A DNA stretch of 64,000 nucleotides from Rhizobium sp. L1K21 (GCF_024055895.1 NZ_JAMXLE010000001.1:930001-994000); one strand, 5' to 3'; numbered from the stretch's first letter, positions 1 to 8,111 are shown. The notes: generated by a model not told the origin, from the letters alone. Made by a program: numbers and translations.

Positions 1-91
1 TTTTTGAAAACCCGCTGTTTCTTGAATTTGTCTGGAGTGGCTATGCGGCAAGAGGCCGTCAAAGGTCAAGGGGCAGAGGGGCATGTTTGGT

Positions 92-120
92 TTGGAGGTC
101 GCGGCCGATGCGTGTATAAT
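92..120 (+). promoter_or_regulatory. candidate sigma70-type promoter of clpS
   Basis: A perfect TATAAT lies at 115-120 with a weak -35 (TTGGAG, 92-97) at a 17-base spacing. It would give a leader of about 55 bases before the clpS ATG at 183. The -10 is convincing and the -35 is poor. The rest of 1-182 shows no convincing gene. Confidence 0.45.
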
Positions 121-182
121 CGTGTGATACCGACAGATTTACATGAATTCAGCCGCAAATACCTTTGTGTGGGAGCCTTTTC

Positions 183-494
183 ATGGCCAAGCCAGACACG
201 ATCATCAAACCGAACACCGTCACCAAGCCAAAGATCGAGAAGCCGAAGCTTTACAAGGTGATCCTGATCAACGACGACTACACGCCGCGTGAGTTTGTTG
301 TGCTGATCCTGAACTACGTCTTCCGCATGGGCGAAAGTGCTGCCAATCATGTGATGCTGACGGCCCATATGAAAGGGTCCTGCGTGGTTGCCGTCTACAC
401 GCGCGATATTGCGGAAACCAAGGCGAGCGAAGCGATCGACATGGCCAAGGAAAGCGGTTTCCCGCTGATGTTCGAGACAGAGCCGGAAGAATAG
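183..494 (+). CDS. clpS: ATP-dependent Clp protease adaptor ClpS, ClpS2 type
   Basis: ClpS binds N-degron substrates and delivers them to the ClpAP protease in the cytosol. The 103-residue product has a short disordered N-terminus (Lys/Pro/Thr rich, residues 1-24), then the ClpS core with the NDDYTPREFV pocket motif, a conserved His in the MLTAH segment, and the VAETK-like helix (IAETK). The ending FETEPEE and the Arg after Pro in the pocket motif (Met in the classical E. coli adaptor) match the second ClpS paralogue (ClpS2) of Rhizobiales rather than ClpS1. No clpA gene is adjacent, which also fits ClpS2. The ATG at 183 is preferred; an in-frame start at 165 would add six residues. It is convergent with pth. 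The family call is firm and the subtype is inferred from recalled Agrobacterium sequences. Confidence 0.92.
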   Translation: MAKPDTIIKPNTVTKPKIEKPKLYKVILINDDYTPREFVVLILNYVFRMGESAANHVMLTAHMKGSCVVAVYTRDIAETKASEAIDMAKESGFPLMFETEPEE

Positions 495-504
495 GTCCTG
501 ACCC

Positions 505-534
505 TAGAGCTTCGGGCGATAATATTCAGCCCTT
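505..534. repeat. single arm of a dispersed palindromic repeat
   Basis: The segment TAGAGCTTCGGGCGATAATA followed by TTCAGC matches the left arm of the element at 1241-1512 with a few mismatches, in the same orientation. It fills the gap between the clpS and pth stop codons; the pth TGA (526-528) lies inside the repeat, so the element may have supplied the last codon or stop. See 1241-1512 and 19630-19651. Confidence 0.6.
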
Positions 535-1224
535 GCCGAACATCTTCTTCAGCATTTCGGCCATGGGGCCGGTTTCGGGAATATTCGGCTTGGCGTTGCG
601 GGCCTGATGAATATGCGACTTCGGCTTTGCGGCCGGCTTTGGCTCAGGCTTTTTCTTGTGGTCTGCAGGACCTGCAAGCTTGTTCATGAACTTTGAGCCA
701 TCACCTTCCAGAAGCAGGCCCACATTCAACGCAATGTCGTCCAGCAACGGATCGAGCCAGGCTTGATCCGCCTTCGAGAAATCACCCAGCACGTGGTTGT
801 GCACCAGTTCTTTGGCACCCGGATGTCCGATGCCGAGGCGCAGGCGTTTGTAGTCCTTGCCGCAATGCGCATCGAGCGACTTCAGGCCGTTATGTCCGCC
901 ATGGCCGCCACCTGTCTTGATGCGCACTTTGCCGGGCGGCAAATCCAGCTCGTCGTGGATGGCAATGATGTCTGCCGGCGAGAGCTTGTAAAAGCGCATG
1001 GCCTCACCAACGGCTTCTCCGGAGAGGTTCATGAAGGTGTCCGGCTTCATCAGCAGCACTTTCTCGCCGTCGACTTCGCCTTCTGCGATTTCCGCCTTGA
1101 ACTTTCGCGACCAACTTCCAAACGGTCCCTTGCGGTGGATCGCATCGACGGCCATGAAGCCGATATTGTGGCGGTTGCCAGCGTATTTTGCGCCCGGATT
1201 GCCGAGCCCTGCAATAATCTTCAT
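526..1224 (-). CDS. pth: peptidyl-tRNA hydrolase
   Basis: Pth cleaves peptidyl-tRNA released from stalled ribosomes, recycling tRNA. The 232-residue protein begins with the family signature (GLGNPG at residues 6-11), has NRHNIGF with the catalytic His19, the FMNLSG motif, HDELDLP with the catalytic Asp and [12 protein letters not shown]. After the usual core of about 190 residues there is a Lys/Pro/Ala-rich basic tail of roughly 40 residues ([15 protein letters not shown] and beyond), an extension recalled as common in alphaproteobacteria. In many proteobacteria pth follows rplY directly; here rplY is 4.6 kb upstream, separated by a signalling block and a palindromic repeat. The gene therefore probably needs its own promoter or read-through from the block. 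Confidence 0.97.
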   Translation of the reverse strand: MKIIAGLGNPGAKYAGNRHNIGFMAVDAIHRKGPFGSWSRKFKAEIAEGEVDGEKVLLMKPDTFMNLSGEAVGEAMRFYKLSPADIIAIHDELDLPPGKVRIKTGGGHGGHNGLKSLDAHCGKDYKRLRLGIGHPGAKELVHNHVLGDFSKADQAWLDPLLDDIALNVGLLLEGDGSKFMNKLAGPADHKKKPEPKPAAKPKSHIHQARNAKPNIPETGPMAEMLKKMFGKG

Positions 1225-1240
1225 CTGCTTCTGACCGTTT

Positions 1241-1512
1241 TAGAGTATCGGGCGATAATATTGAGCCATTCTGTTGGCCCAAACCGGTTCGTTCCACGAG
1301 GAGAAGGGTGCAGGCTGTAGCCATAGCTACAGTCAAACCCTTCGACGCTGTGGCGGGCCGGTTTCGGCCAACCCGTCGGGCGGCACGAATTTCCGCCATC
1401 ATCGTCGGCCTTCACCTCGACTGTACCTAAGGGTACAGCCTTCGGTAAAGTCCTCGATCCTGACGGAAATTCCTTGCCGCAGAATGGCTCAATATTATCG
1501 CTCGATGCTCTA
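1241..1512. repeat. 272-bp nested palindromic repeat element (Bru-RS-like)
   Basis: The outer arms (1241-1273 and 1480-1512, 33 bases each) are inverted repeats of one another with two mismatches; the left arm starts TAGAGTATCGGGCGATAATA. Inside lie a second inverted pair (TTGGCCCAAACCGG near 1274 and CCGGTTTCGGCCAA near 1354, one mismatch) and two similar small hairpins: CTGTAGC-CATA-GCTACAG near 1316 and CTGTACC-TAAG-GGTACAG near 1419. There is no coding capacity of note. The arm word recurs at 505-534 and, as a compact palindrome, at 19630-19651. Brucella carries known repeated palindromes (Bru-RS1/2); whether this belongs to them cannot be decided here. It occupies the gap of more than 300 bases between pth and the solute-binding protein genes. 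Confidence 0.75.
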
Positions 1513-1581
1513 GACCGCGTTTATCGCCGAAAAGCAGCAATACCACCGCGTCTGTCAAGTCGTCAGGCAGTATTGAGGCTG

Positions 1582-2343
1582 TTAAAAGTTATCGTGTGAG
1601 AAGCCGTATTTGTCGAAAATAGCGGCCTTGGTACCGTTTGCCGTTATCCTGTCGAGGCTTGCCTGCATTTTGGCAATGACGTCATCGGACATGTCCTTGT
1701 TGCAAGCGACACTGTTGATGACTTTGGTCAAGACCAGCATCGGTTCGATGGGAATGCCTGCAGCCTGTTTTTCTTTCAACATGGCATCGGCCATTGGCAT
1801 GAGGTCAATACGGCCCTTGATGAGTTTGTTGAGCGTCAAATCGATTTCCGATGTGATATCCAAACGTTCGAAGCCCTTGCTCTTCAACACATCGACCGTG
1901 TAGTCGCCAAGCTGTGAGCCGACCAGGTATTGAGTGGCTTCCTCTATGGTTTCGGCGTGGACGTCGCTGCCTGTCCATTTCGTCAGATAATTTCTGGCCG
2001 TGACGAGCGGCTCGACCCATTTGAAACGTTTATCGCGTTCGCTGGTATGAACGGTTGCAAACACGCAGTGGTCGGCCTTGTTTTCCGCCAGCGCAATAGC
2101 GCGCGCCCAAGGCATGATATGCATATCGTATTCGAGACCGGCGTCGTTCATGACGGCCTCGACCAGTTCGACTGTCAGTCCTTTCAGGACGCCGTTTTCG
2201 GAATAGTTGAACGGTGCATATTGTTCTGTCACCAGATGAATCTTTTCGGCGGCAAGAGTTGGACTGTGCCCCGCGCACAAGGCCGTGAAGCCGATCAATG
2301 CAGCGAATGTGGTGGCGTATTTACATTTGCGCTTCATCATCAT
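1582..2343 (-). CDS. orphan periplasmic solute-binding protein, family 3 (second of a tandem pair)
   Basis: The 253-residue exported protein has a signal peptide (basic MMMKRK start, hydrophobic stretch, cleavage near AAEKIH at about residue 32) and a bacterial family-3 solute-binding fold: TEQYAPFNY, MPWARA, RFKWVEPLV and GRIDLMP. Two Cys (in DHCVF and VACNKD) sit where its neighbour also has Cys, suggesting a shared disulfide. No ABC permease or ATPase gene is near. Its start overlaps the stop of the upstream paralogue by 4 bases (translational coupling), and both lie downstream of a membrane GGDEF-EAL protein on the same strand. Family 3 usually binds amino acids or related small ligands; the ligand is unknown. 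A role as ligand sensor for the cyclase is inference. Confidence 0.85.
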   Translation of the reverse strand: MMMKRKCKYATTFAALIGFTALCAGHSPTLAAEKIHLVTEQYAPFNYSENGVLKGLTVELVEAVMNDAGLEYDMHIMPWARAIALAENKADHCVFATVHTSERDKRFKWVEPLVTARNYLTKWTGSDVHAETIEEATQYLVGSQLGDYTVDVLKSKGFERLDITSEIDLTLNKLIKGRIDLMPMADAMLKEKQAAGIPIEPMLVLTKVINSVACNKDMSDDVIAKMQASLDRITANGTKAAIFDKYGFSHDNF

Positions 2344-3083
2344 TCGATCGCCATCCCATATTTCTTGAGAATTTGCTCCTGCGTGCCGTCGGCTATCAGA
2401 CTGTCCAAGGCGGTCTGCATCTTAGTAATCACCTCGTCGGGAACCTTCTTTCCGCAGGCGATGGAGTTGATCTGCTGGCTCAAGACGAATGCGATCTCGA
2501 TGTCGGCACCGTTTTCCTTTGCATCCCGGAAAAAGCCGTCGGATGCGACCATGAGGTCAATCCGCCCGGCCAGCAGCTTCTTGAGTGTCATGTCAAAATT
2601 TGCGGCAATGTCTATTTTCGGAAAGCCGAACGATACCAGCAGGTCATAGGTCACATCCGCACGCTGGGTGCCGACCGTATATTGCCAGGCGTCTTCCACC
2701 CGCAGGGGGTGAATATCCGATCCGGCCTTGGCAATCAGCACGGAACTTGTGACCACGAGCGGTTCAACCCATTTGAACTTGGCGTTGCGCTCATCTGTGT
2801 GTGCTGTGCTGTAGAGGCAATTGTTTTTTTCGTTCTGTGTCAGGGCGTAGCCGCGCGCCCAGGGCACCATTTCGAGCGAATAATCAATCTTCGCACGTTC
2901 GAGCAGCAGCTCCACCTGTTCGGTGGAGGCACCAACGATCTTGCCATCGCGCAGAAAGTTCATCGGCGCGTAATCTTCCGTCAGAATCTGCAGCTTGTCG
3001 TCTGCATGGCCTTGTGTTGCCGACACCAATGATACCGCGCAGAAAACGGCTGTCTTCAAGCCAAATATGGATTTCATTTTCAT
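2340..3083 (-). CDS. orphan periplasmic solute-binding protein, family 3 (first of a tandem pair)
   Basis: The ATG at 3083 is chosen because it gives a clean signal peptide (MKMKSIFG, hydrophobic core, cleavage after about QGHA); a longer frame from 3269 adds about 62 Pro/Arg-rich residues that do not look coding. The mature part resembles the downstream gene: TEDYAPMNF, MVPWARGY, NAKFKWVEPLV, GRIDLMV, and two Cys in NNCLY and IACGKK. The length of 247 residues is normal for family 3. It has no transporter partner. A gap of about 200 bases without a gene separates it from the GGDEF-EAL gene upstream. The pair clearly arose by tandem duplication, with enough divergence to suggest different ligands. 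Confidence 0.85.
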   Translation of the reverse strand: MKMKSIFGLKTAVFCAVSLVSATQGHADDKLQILTEDYAPMNFLRDGKIVGASTEQVELLLERAKIDYSLEMVPWARGYALTQNEKNNCLYSTAHTDERNAKFKWVEPLVVTSSVLIAKAGSDIHPLRVEDAWQYTVGTQRADVTYDLLVSFGFPKIDIAANFDMTLKKLLAGRIDLMVASDGFFRDAKENGADIEIAFVLSQQINSIACGKKVPDEVITKMQTALDSLIADGTQEQILKKYGMAIE

Positions 3084-3282
3084 GTGTGGTTCCATCTTTG
3101 CTGCAGGCGGCGGAATTCTTGAATATCCCGTTCGGCCCGCGGTTGCTGGATGTTTTCTGCGCCATTTATGGGGACGAGCGGTTTCCGGCGTCCATTCATG
3201 GCGATGCGGTTCTTCGATGCCAGGCGAAGACGGCGTGGAGGAAAATTCCTTGTCTGCACCCGTCTTCATTCGGCCATCCCTC

Positions 3283-5670
3283 TTAATTTGCGGCTATGTG
3301 ACGCTGCTTCTCAGACCCATAGATGTTTTCGACATCACCAATGCTCATCGGTTTGGCAAAGTGAAAGCCCTGCACAAAATCGATGCCCATCTTTGCAAGA
3401 AGGTCGGCTATTGCTGCATCCTCTATCCCTTCGGCTACAACATCACAGTCGATCTGATGCGCAATCGTGCAAATGCCTTCCAGCAAGAGATAGCTTTTGT
3501 CGCGCAGTATTGCGCTTTCGGGGGTCAATGCCCTTATGAACGATTTGTCGATCTTGACCACGTTGACCGGGAAGCGGTGCAGATAACTGAGCGATGAATA
3601 ACCGGTTCCAAAGTCGTCGAGGGCGAGGTTCATACCTGAGTCGCGCAGGATATCGAGCACACGGAAGATTTCCGGGTTTTCCTGCATCAGCACCGCCTCG
3701 GTGATTTCCAGCACGATGGAGCTCGGTGCAACATTATGTTTCATGAGGTATGCCGAAAACTTGGCCGGCAGGTCAGGGGTTATCTGCAAGGGCGAGATAT
3801 TGATACCTGTGCGGCACTTCTCGAAACCGGGCATCTTGTGTATTCGGGCAATGTATTCCACCGCCTTTTCCATAATCCTGTCGCCGATCGCGTGGATGGT
3901 GCCGTTCTCTTCGGCGGCGACAATGATATCGGCCGGCGGGAGAACGCCGCGCATGGGATGGCAAAGCCGCATGAGCGCCTCGAAGCCGACAACCTGGCCG
4001 GTCTTCAGGCTCACGATCGGCTGCATCCACGGTTCAAACCAATCGTTTTCGAGCGCATCGGAAATATCGCGTTCAAGCTCTGAGCGTACGCGAGCCATGT
4101 CGGACAAGGTGTCGGAGAAAAACTGGGTGCCGTTCTTGCCGTTGCGTTTGCGTTCATACATCGCCATGTCCGACTTCTGCAGAAGTTCGGCGGCATTCTT
4201 TGCATGGGCGGGATAAAGCGCAATGCCGACGCTGCCGCTGAGGCTCGCGACATTGTTTTCCAGCACATACGGCTCTTCGAGAGCATCGATTATACGTTCG
4301 GCTATGTTGCTCGCCGCTGCCTTGACATCGCGGGCGGGGACCAGAATTGCAAATTCGTCGCCGCCGATCCTTGCAACCGTGTCGGTGGGACGGATCTGAT
4401 TGGTGATACGTTTGCAGACTTCGCGCAGCACTGCGTCACCGGCGGCATGTCCCAGATTGTCGTTGACCCATTTGAAGCGGTCGAGGTCAATGAAGAGGCA
4501 GGCCAGTTCCTCGTTTTTCTGGTCGGTTTCGGCGATTTTTTCGTCCAGCGTGATCTCAAAACCCTGGCGGTTCAAAAGCCCTGTCAGATGGTCGGTGATG
4601 GCTTGCCGGTGATTGCGGTTTTCCGCTTCCTTCAGCTCCGTCACATCGGTCATGACCGAGAGAGACTGAAATTGGCCGTTTTCCGAAAGTGCAGCTGTTT
4701 CGCGGATCAGAACGTCGATCGTCTCGCCATTGGCACAGAGGAAGGACACGGTGACGCCGGGTGTCGCACCGGCACCAATGGCCGGTTTGGCACGACGGCG
4801 GTAGGCGCTCAGGGCTTTCTTGGCAACGAAGTCCTGGAAGGGGCGGCCTATGACCTCGTGGCGCTGGTAACCGGTTGCGAGAATCCAATAATCCGAGACG
4901 GCGGATATGTCGCCGGCTGCGTCCAGAGAATAGAGCATGGCTGGGGTCTGATTGTAGACGCTTTGAACGAGAGCATGGGCAGAGCGAAGCTGCATTTCCT
5001 CGCGCTCGAGTTCTGTCTGCATATCATTGAAATTTTTCGCCAAAACGCCCATCTCGTCGGATGAGTCCCAATCGACACGGTGGCGAGAGCCCAGATGCCG
5101 CGTTGCGCTGATGGCTTCTGTGAGCTTCAAAAGCGGACGTATGATCGTGATCCGGTTGGCGATGATTGCGGCGGCAGAAAGGATCACCACGGCAAATGCG
5201 AAGATGCCCATGAAGGCCAGTTCGCGGAAGTGGATCAGCGACAGAAAGCCGCCGGCACCAATCGTGATTTTCAGAAAGCCGACATGTTTGGTGCCATCAA
5301 TGGAGGCGTACTGAATATCCGTCTGCAGGACCCGGATTTCGCCTGCATCGGCCACATCCACGGTTTCGGGCAGCTGGACATCGATACCGCCAGAGTTGTC
5401 GATGACGCGCACAGCCAGAATGTCGTTGTCGGAAACAATGGAGGCGGCGATCTTGTTGACGCTCTCCACGTCGAAATCCCAAAGCGGTTTGCCGAGTGCC
5501 TGGGCGTTTGCCATCATGGTGACTTCGGCGCGGTTGACGCGCTCGCTTAAGGCGCGTTCTGCGGTCAGGAAGTAAAACAGGGCAAACAGAGGTGCGACGA
5601 ACACGAACAATGCCGCGAGCACGATTATGATAAATCGATTTTCAACCGAGTGTGTCTGCATCGCTGGCAT
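3283..5670 (-). CDS. membrane GGDEF-EAL protein (cyclic-di-GMP cyclase/phosphodiesterase) with periplasmic sensor
   Basis: This 795-residue inner-membrane protein has a TM segment (about 12-34), a periplasmic sensor of about 115 residues, a second TM (about 152-172), HAMP (about 173-225), PAS (about 233-345), GGDEF (about 355-515) and EAL (about 535-785). The GGDEF motif (436-440) is intact and preceded by an RPTD inhibitory I-site (427-430). The EAL domain keeps FEALMR, NISPLQ, LEITE, LDDFGTGYSS, KIDKSF, VAEGIED and QGFHFAKP, so both activities look possible. In related bifunctional proteins one activity often dominates and ligand input shifts the balance. It is upstream of, and co-directional with, two orphan solute-binding protein genes, a layout reminiscent of NspS-MbaA and ArtI-STM1987 signalling pairs. 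Confidence 0.95.
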   Translation of the reverse strand: MPAMQTHSVENRFIIIVLAALFVFVAPLFALFYFLTAERALSERVNRAEVTMMANAQALGKPLWDFDVESVNKIAASIVSDNDILAVRVIDNSGGIDVQLPETVDVADAGEIRVLQTDIQYASIDGTKHVGFLKITIGAGGFLSLIHFRELAFMGIFAFAVVILSAAAIIANRITIIRPLLKLTEAISATRHLGSRHRVDWDSSDEMGVLAKNFNDMQTELEREEMQLRSAHALVQSVYNQTPAMLYSLDAAGDISAVSDYWILATGYQRHEVIGRPFQDFVAKKALSAYRRRAKPAIGAGATPGVTVSFLCANGETIDVLIRETAALSENGQFQSLSVMTDVTELKEAENRNHRQAITDHLTGLLNRQGFEITLDEKIAETDQKNEELACLFIDLDRFKWVNDNLGHAAGDAVLREVCKRITNQIRPTDTVARIGGDEFAILVPARDVKAAASNIAERIIDALEEPYVLENNVASLSGSVGIALYPAHAKNAAELLQKSDMAMYERKRNGKNGTQFFSDTLSDMARVRSELERDISDALENDWFEPWMQPIVSLKTGQVVGFEALMRLCHPMRGVLPPADIIVAAEENGTIHAIGDRIMEKAVEYIARIHKMPGFEKCRTGINISPLQITPDLPAKFSAYLMKHNVAPSSIVLEITEAVLMQENPEIFRVLDILRDSGMNLALDDFGTGYSSLSYLHRFPVNVVKIDKSFIRALTPESAILRDKSYLLLEGICTIAHQIDCDVVAEGIEDAAIADLLAKMGIDFVQGFHFAKPMSIGDVENIYGSEKQRHIAAN

Positions 5671-5812
5671 CAGGGGCTTCAGTTCCGATTCGTGCTTTTA
5701 TGCGACGGTAATATGACAGTTTTTTCTTAAATGAAGCTGAAGAGAGCCTTTTTTCGGGTGCTCTGTTGTCTCGTGGTTAAGCCAAACTTTACCCAAGCGT
5801 CGTGAGTGTAAC

Positions 5813-5843
5813 AAAAAAAGCCCGCACTGACGTACGGGCTTTC
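5813..5843 (-). terminator. rho-independent terminator of rplY
   Basis: On the minus strand AAAGCCCG, a loop, CGGGCTTT and a run of seven Ts follow the rplY stop (5869) by about 25 bases. It separates rplY from the GGDEF-EAL gene downstream (start 5670), so the signalling block is probably not simply part of the rplY transcript. Confidence 0.85.
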
Positions 5844-5868
5844 GATGATGAGCTGAGCCGAGAAGCTA

Positions 5869-6483
5869 TTATTCTTCGGTCTCGGTTGTGACTTCTTCCT
5901 CTTCCTTGACGCCGCCAGCAGGGGTAGCAATCGTAGCAATGGTGAAGTCACGGTCGGTGATGACCGGCGTTACGCCCTTCGGCAGCTTGATGTGCGAAAT
6001 GTGAATACCTTCGCCGATCTTGAAGCCTTCCAAGTCTGCTTCGATGAATTCCGGAATGGAATTGGCCGGGCAGTGGAACTCCACTTCGTGGCGGACGATG
6101 TTCAGCACGCCGCCGATCTTGATGCCGGGGCACTTTTCTTCGTTGATGAAGTGAACCGGAACAGCAACCGTTACCTGTGTGTTTGCAGAAACGCGCAGGA
6201 AGTCGACATGCATGGTAAAGTCGCGAACCGGATCAAGCTGGTAGCTCTTCGGCAGAACCGAGATCTTTTCGCCATCAACGTCGATCGTCGCGATCGTCGT
6301 CATGAAGCCACCATTGTGGATCTTCAGCGTCACGTCCTTGTAGGGAAGGGTGATGGAAAGGGGGTCTTTCTTGTCACCGTAGATAACTGCAGGGATACGG
6401 CCGTTGCGGCGAAGTTCGCGGGAGGACCCCTTACCAACCCGTTCGCGCTTTTCGGCCTTGAGCTCGTATGATGCGTGGCTCAT
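5869..6483 (-). CDS. rplY: 50S ribosomal protein L25/general stress protein Ctc
   Basis: L25 binds 5S rRNA in the large ribosomal subunit. The start at 6483 is chosen for the N-terminus [20 protein letters not shown] and a good AAAGGAAAG ribosome binding site. The 204-residue product is the long Ctc form: an N-terminal L25 domain (about residues 1-95, with [22 protein letters not shown]) plus a C-terminal beta domain ([18 protein letters not shown] onward). The end is acidic ([11 protein letters not shown]), usual for this form. In many proteobacteria rplY is followed by pth; here its terminator and the 4.3-kb block intervene. Confidence 0.97.
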   Translation of the reverse strand: MSHASYELKAEKRERVGKGSSRELRRNGRIPAVIYGDKKDPLSITLPYKDVTLKIHNGGFMTTIATIDVDGEKISVLPKSYQLDPVRDFTMHVDFLRVSANTQVTVAVPVHFINEEKCPGIKIGGVLNIVRHEVEFHCPANSIPEFIEADLEGFKIGEGIHISHIKLPKGVTPVITDRDFTIATIATPAGGVKEEEEVTTETEE

Positions 6484-6617
6484 GGTCTTTCCTTTCGAAT
6501 GTACTGGAGAAACCGGCCAATTTGCAGTCTTGCGTTCCACAAAATGAGCCGATTTGAAGCAAGAGAATACACTCTGCTTGACCGCCTTGCCTCCAAGGGT
6601 GTCCAGACGGATGCGGG

Positions 6618-6646
6618 CTCATAACGCAGTCGTCCGGTTTTTGCAA
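6618..6646 (-). promoter_or_regulatory. candidate promoter of rplY
   Basis: Read on the minus strand: TTGCAA (-35), 17 bases, TATGAG (-10), about 130 bases before the rplY ATG. Each hexamer matches four of six consensus positions. Confidence 0.4.
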
Positions 6647-6783
6647 GCGCTCAAAGCGTCTGAAAATGCGCAATCTCAAGGGGTGTAGCCCCGTATGCTC
6701 ATCTTGGTGAAGCGATTTCCGTGGCGACGAGACGAAACTTTTGTGACGGATGGCTGCAGTTTTTGGTCGAAACTGTCGCATTT

Positions 6784-6797
6784 TTGATCCGGGTCAA
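6784..6797. promoter_or_regulatory. FNR/FixK-type box (anaerobox)
   Basis: TTGATCCGGGTCAA is a near-perfect copy of the FNR/FixK operator (TTGAT-N4-ATCAA; one half-site base differs). It lies 135 bases upstream of the GAF/Fis regulator ATG (6932) and about 300 bases from the divergent rplY start. In Rhizobiales such boxes are bound by FnrN/FixK/NnrR-type regulators under low oxygen or nitrosative conditions. The remaining intergenic sequence (6541-6931) shows no gene. Confidence 0.6.
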
Positions 6798-6931
6798 GTT
6801 TCGGTGGGCAGATTGCGCTAAAGTATCATTCTGCAAAAAGCACAGTCGATGGTATTTGTAAGTCTATCCGGGTTGTTTTCGCTCAGTGTGTTTAACCGGA
6901 TGGGTATTCTCCATTGCTTTGGGAGGAGCAA

Positions 6932-7885
6932 ATGTTGGATTCAGAAAAACATGCCGATCGCGTTTACTCCACAGCGGAGCATTCGTCTGCTGCTGCGAGC
7001 TCGCCAATTGCCGCATCTTGGCGGCGCTGTGTCAGCCAGCACAAACTGGCGCCCGAAGTGGCGCGCGAGCCTCAGCGGCTGGGCGAAAGCGAGTTTCATC
7101 ATGTGCGTGAGCGTTCGTCATTCGTGATTGAAGAGGCGACAGGTGAAATGGATCGTCTCTTCTCAATGACCGCGCAATCCGGCTTCTGCGTGTTGTTGAC
7201 GGATGAAAACGGCGTTGTTCTGGATCGGCGCGGCGCAATCGGCGACGATAAGGATTTTCGCGACTTCGGTCTGTGGTCGGGCACGCTCTGGAGCGAGGAA
7301 AGCGTCGGCACCAACGGGATCGGAACGGCCCTTGCCGACCAGCGGGCATCGACTATTTACCGAGACCAACACTTTCTTTCGTCAAATATCAATCTCAGCT
7401 GTGCAGGCGCACCGATCCGCGACCACAATGGCCGCATACGAGCAGCGCTTGATATCTCCACCTGTCGTGACGACACGGTGGAAGCCACCATGTCCATCCT
7501 GTCCAGCGCGGTGCGGGATTGTGCAATGCGCATTGAAACCAACCTGTTTCGCCGGGCTTTTCCGCATGCGCGCATCGTGATGGTCAGTCATTCCGGCCCT
7601 AACGCACTGATTGCCGTTGACCGGCACGACATTGTGCTTGGTGCAAACCGGGCGGCGCGACTTGCCTTGAAACTGGACGATTCGCGAATTTCCGCGGGTC
7701 TTCCGGCGGCTGATCTTCTGGGCGAGGTGGCGAGCGACGATGCTGAGGGGCTGGAGGATGCAGAGCGCGCCGCCATCCGCCAGGCACTGTCGCGGGCAAA
7801 CGGCAATGTGTCACGTGCTGCCGTCAAACTCGGTATCAGCCGCGCCACCATGCACCGCAAGATCAGACGGCTGGGCCTGAATTAG
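6932..7885 (+). CDS. AcoR-like GAF/Fis transcriptional regulator without an AAA+ domain
   Basis: Probable activator or repressor of the downstream aldehyde dehydrogenase. The ATG at 6932 has an excellent GGGAGGAG ribosome binding site. The 317-residue protein has an N-terminal SWRRC motif typical of AcoR-family regulators, a GAF-like sensor (about 70-215, with GVVLDRRG and GTNGIGTAL), and a C-terminal Fis-type helix-turn-helix (ALSRANGNVSRAAVKLGISRATMHRKIRRLGL). The central sigma54-contacting AAA+ ATPase domain (GAFTGA, Walker motifs) is absent, so it cannot act by the classical sigma54 mechanism. No -24/-12 promoter was found ahead of the dehydrogenase. An FNR-like box lies upstream. Confidence 0.85.
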   Translation: MLDSEKHADRVYSTAEHSSAAASSPIAASWRRCVSQHKLAPEVAREPQRLGESEFHHVRERSSFVIEEATGEMDRLFSMTAQSGFCVLLTDENGVVLDRRGAIGDDKDFRDFGLWSGTLWSEESVGTNGIGTALADQRASTIYRDQHFLSSNINLSCAGAPIRDHNGRIRAALDISTCRDDTVEATMSILSSAVRDCAMRIETNLFRRAFPHARIVMVSHSGPNALIAVDRHDIVLGANRAARLALKLDDSRISAGLPAADLLGEVASDDAEGLEDAERAAIRQALSRANGNVSRAAVKLGISRATMHRKIRRLGLN

Positions 7886-7936
7886 GTCCTGCCCCCCCAA
7901 AGGCATTTTCAAAACCACTTCTCCTCCCATCTTGAT

Positions 7937-7964
7937 GCTCCCCCGGCGTGGGGAGCTTTTTTTT
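7937..7964 (+). terminator. rho-independent terminator after the GAF/Fis regulator
   Basis: GCTCCCC, a 6-base loop, GGGGAGC, then eight Ts. It lies 50 bases past the regulator stop, implying that the dehydrogenase at 8112 has its own promoter. Confidence 0.9.
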
Positions 7965-8111
7965 GCGCTGCTGGATGATGTCGCGTGTCGCTTAAATTGT
8001 ATCAGCCTTGCGACAGATTAAATTCCGGCTTCATTCGCCCCACTTTTGTTTTTCTGCGCGACCTTCAAATTGGGCGCCAGTTCAATTGTGAGCTCTTTGA
8101 GGAGGAAAGAC

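Noticed and set aside
2340-3269. Start at 3269 for the first solute-binding protein
   Set aside because: It would put about 62 basic Pro/Arg-rich residues before a clean signal peptide that begins at 3083.
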